A stretch of 64,000 nt of DNA from JAFGJQ01 sp964495075 (GTDB lineage Bacteria; Planctomycetota; Phycisphaerae; UBA1845), in NCBI GenBank assembly GCA_964495075.1, contig CAZBUJ010000003.1:102722-166721 (forward strand). Reading direction: 5' to 3'. This document shows, in pieces, positions 63,701-64,000 of the stretch. The notes beneath the pieces are model-generated. The model was not told the DNA's origin. It searched no databases and worked only from the letters and a program-made list of their open reading frames with translations. Both the position numbers and the translations under genes were made by a program. Position 1 is the first letter of the stretch. The number at the start of each line of letters is the position of its first letter.

Positions 63701-64000
63701 CACGTGGCAATGGATCAATCCCATAGAATTCGGCGTCCTCCTCCAGTTCGGGCACGACCAACAGTCGATCCAGACAGGCCGCTACCACGTCAATCAACTC
63801 CTCGAAGTCCAGTCCCGCCAGCCGCACTTTCACGTCCTGCGGCAAGCGACGGGGACGAAAGTTCTCTCCCCCTGGCACTTGGACCATCAGTTCTTTGGCA
63901 TCCAATTGTTCCAAGGCTGCCGAAAGAAACGTCAGTGTCATGCGTTTGTCACGAGTCCAGATGTAATCCCAGAAGTTCGTTCGCTCGTCGTCGGTGTCGC
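63648..64000 (-). CDS. Hypothetical protein, partial at window edge
   Basis: The frame runs from the window edge (DTDDERTNFWDYIWTRDKRM) to TGA at 63648; an internal ATG at 63941 would give 97 residues, but the frame is open upstream. Contains LTFLSAALEQLDAKELMVQV, FRPRRLPQDVKVRLAGLDFE and VAACLDRLLVVPELEEDAEF. No family recognised. The last ~20 codons lie in an inverted repeat. Confidence 0.55.
   Translation of the reverse strand, partial: DTDDERTNFWDYIWTRDKRMTLTFLSAALEQLDAKELMVQVPGGENFRPRRLPQDVKVRLAGLDFEELIDVVAACLDRLLVVPELEEDAEFYGIDPLPRGHGREQDASPVGHQPRP

Overview
The window looks like one contig from a GC-rich member of Planctomycetota, most likely the Phycisphaerae. This is inferred from several secreted proteins that end in the dockerin-like pair of Asp-rich loops (D-x-N/D-x-D-G...DL-x-DF) common in that class, from a membrane protein with a GHCxxCGYxLxGN...CPECG zinc ribbon, and from the abundance of lipoproteins and Asp-box/FG-GAP surface proteins. 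No rRNA is present to settle the taxonomy.

From 1 to about 39,700 the sequence is ordinary chromosome. After tRNA-Ala(CGC) and a CARDB-like lipoprotein comes a carbohydrate locus. It holds a GxGYxYP putative glycoside hydrolase and a PhyH-family oxygenase on the plus strand, facing a minus-strand run of pyruvate kinase, sugar-binding protein, two MalF/MalG-type permeases and a GH31 glycosidase. No transporter ATPase is encoded. Next are large secreted proteins (Asp-box and FG-GAP proteins with dockerins), DNA polymerase IV, a DUF1847 protein, a BFD-like [2Fe-2S] protein, proS, a cysteine desulfurase paired with a molbindin, a hybrid histidine kinase, pyrE, purB, a cyclophilin lipoprotein, prfB with its programmed +1 frameshift, a double-ACT protein, NikR, three small lipoproteins and an SDR. 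At 37,945-38,314 (minus) lies what I consider the most interesting object: a protein-free transcription unit with a good sigma70-type promoter, at least five hairpins including a 12-bp terminal one, and eight GAGAGAG tracts left unpaired.

From tRNA-Gly(TCC) at 39,738 to the end, the window is a composite genomic island. The 3' end of the tRNA gene is repeated at 47,422 and 55,112, which suggests stacked integrations. Segment A carries a broken integrase, an XRE protein, an AlpA-like protein, two unknown operon genes, a truncated replication-type ATPase with iteron-like repeats, a zinc-ribbon membrane protein, a 5'-truncated HAF-repeat protein and a HEPN-like protein. Segment B carries an integrase remnant, a frameshifted ABC ATPase joined to a truncated subtilase copy, an intact subtilase with dockerin and an unknown HTH-containing protein. 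Segment C carries a DUF4143 ATPase with a palindromic upstream site, an intact tyrosine recombinase, a large beta-helix protein and a second int-xre-alpA module whose integrase is broken by a frameshift.

A short element with imperfect terminal inverted repeats occurs twice, at 3,413 and 39,375. No CRISPR array, rRNA or recognisable insertion-sequence transposase is seen. Family names come from reading the proteins; no database search was possible.
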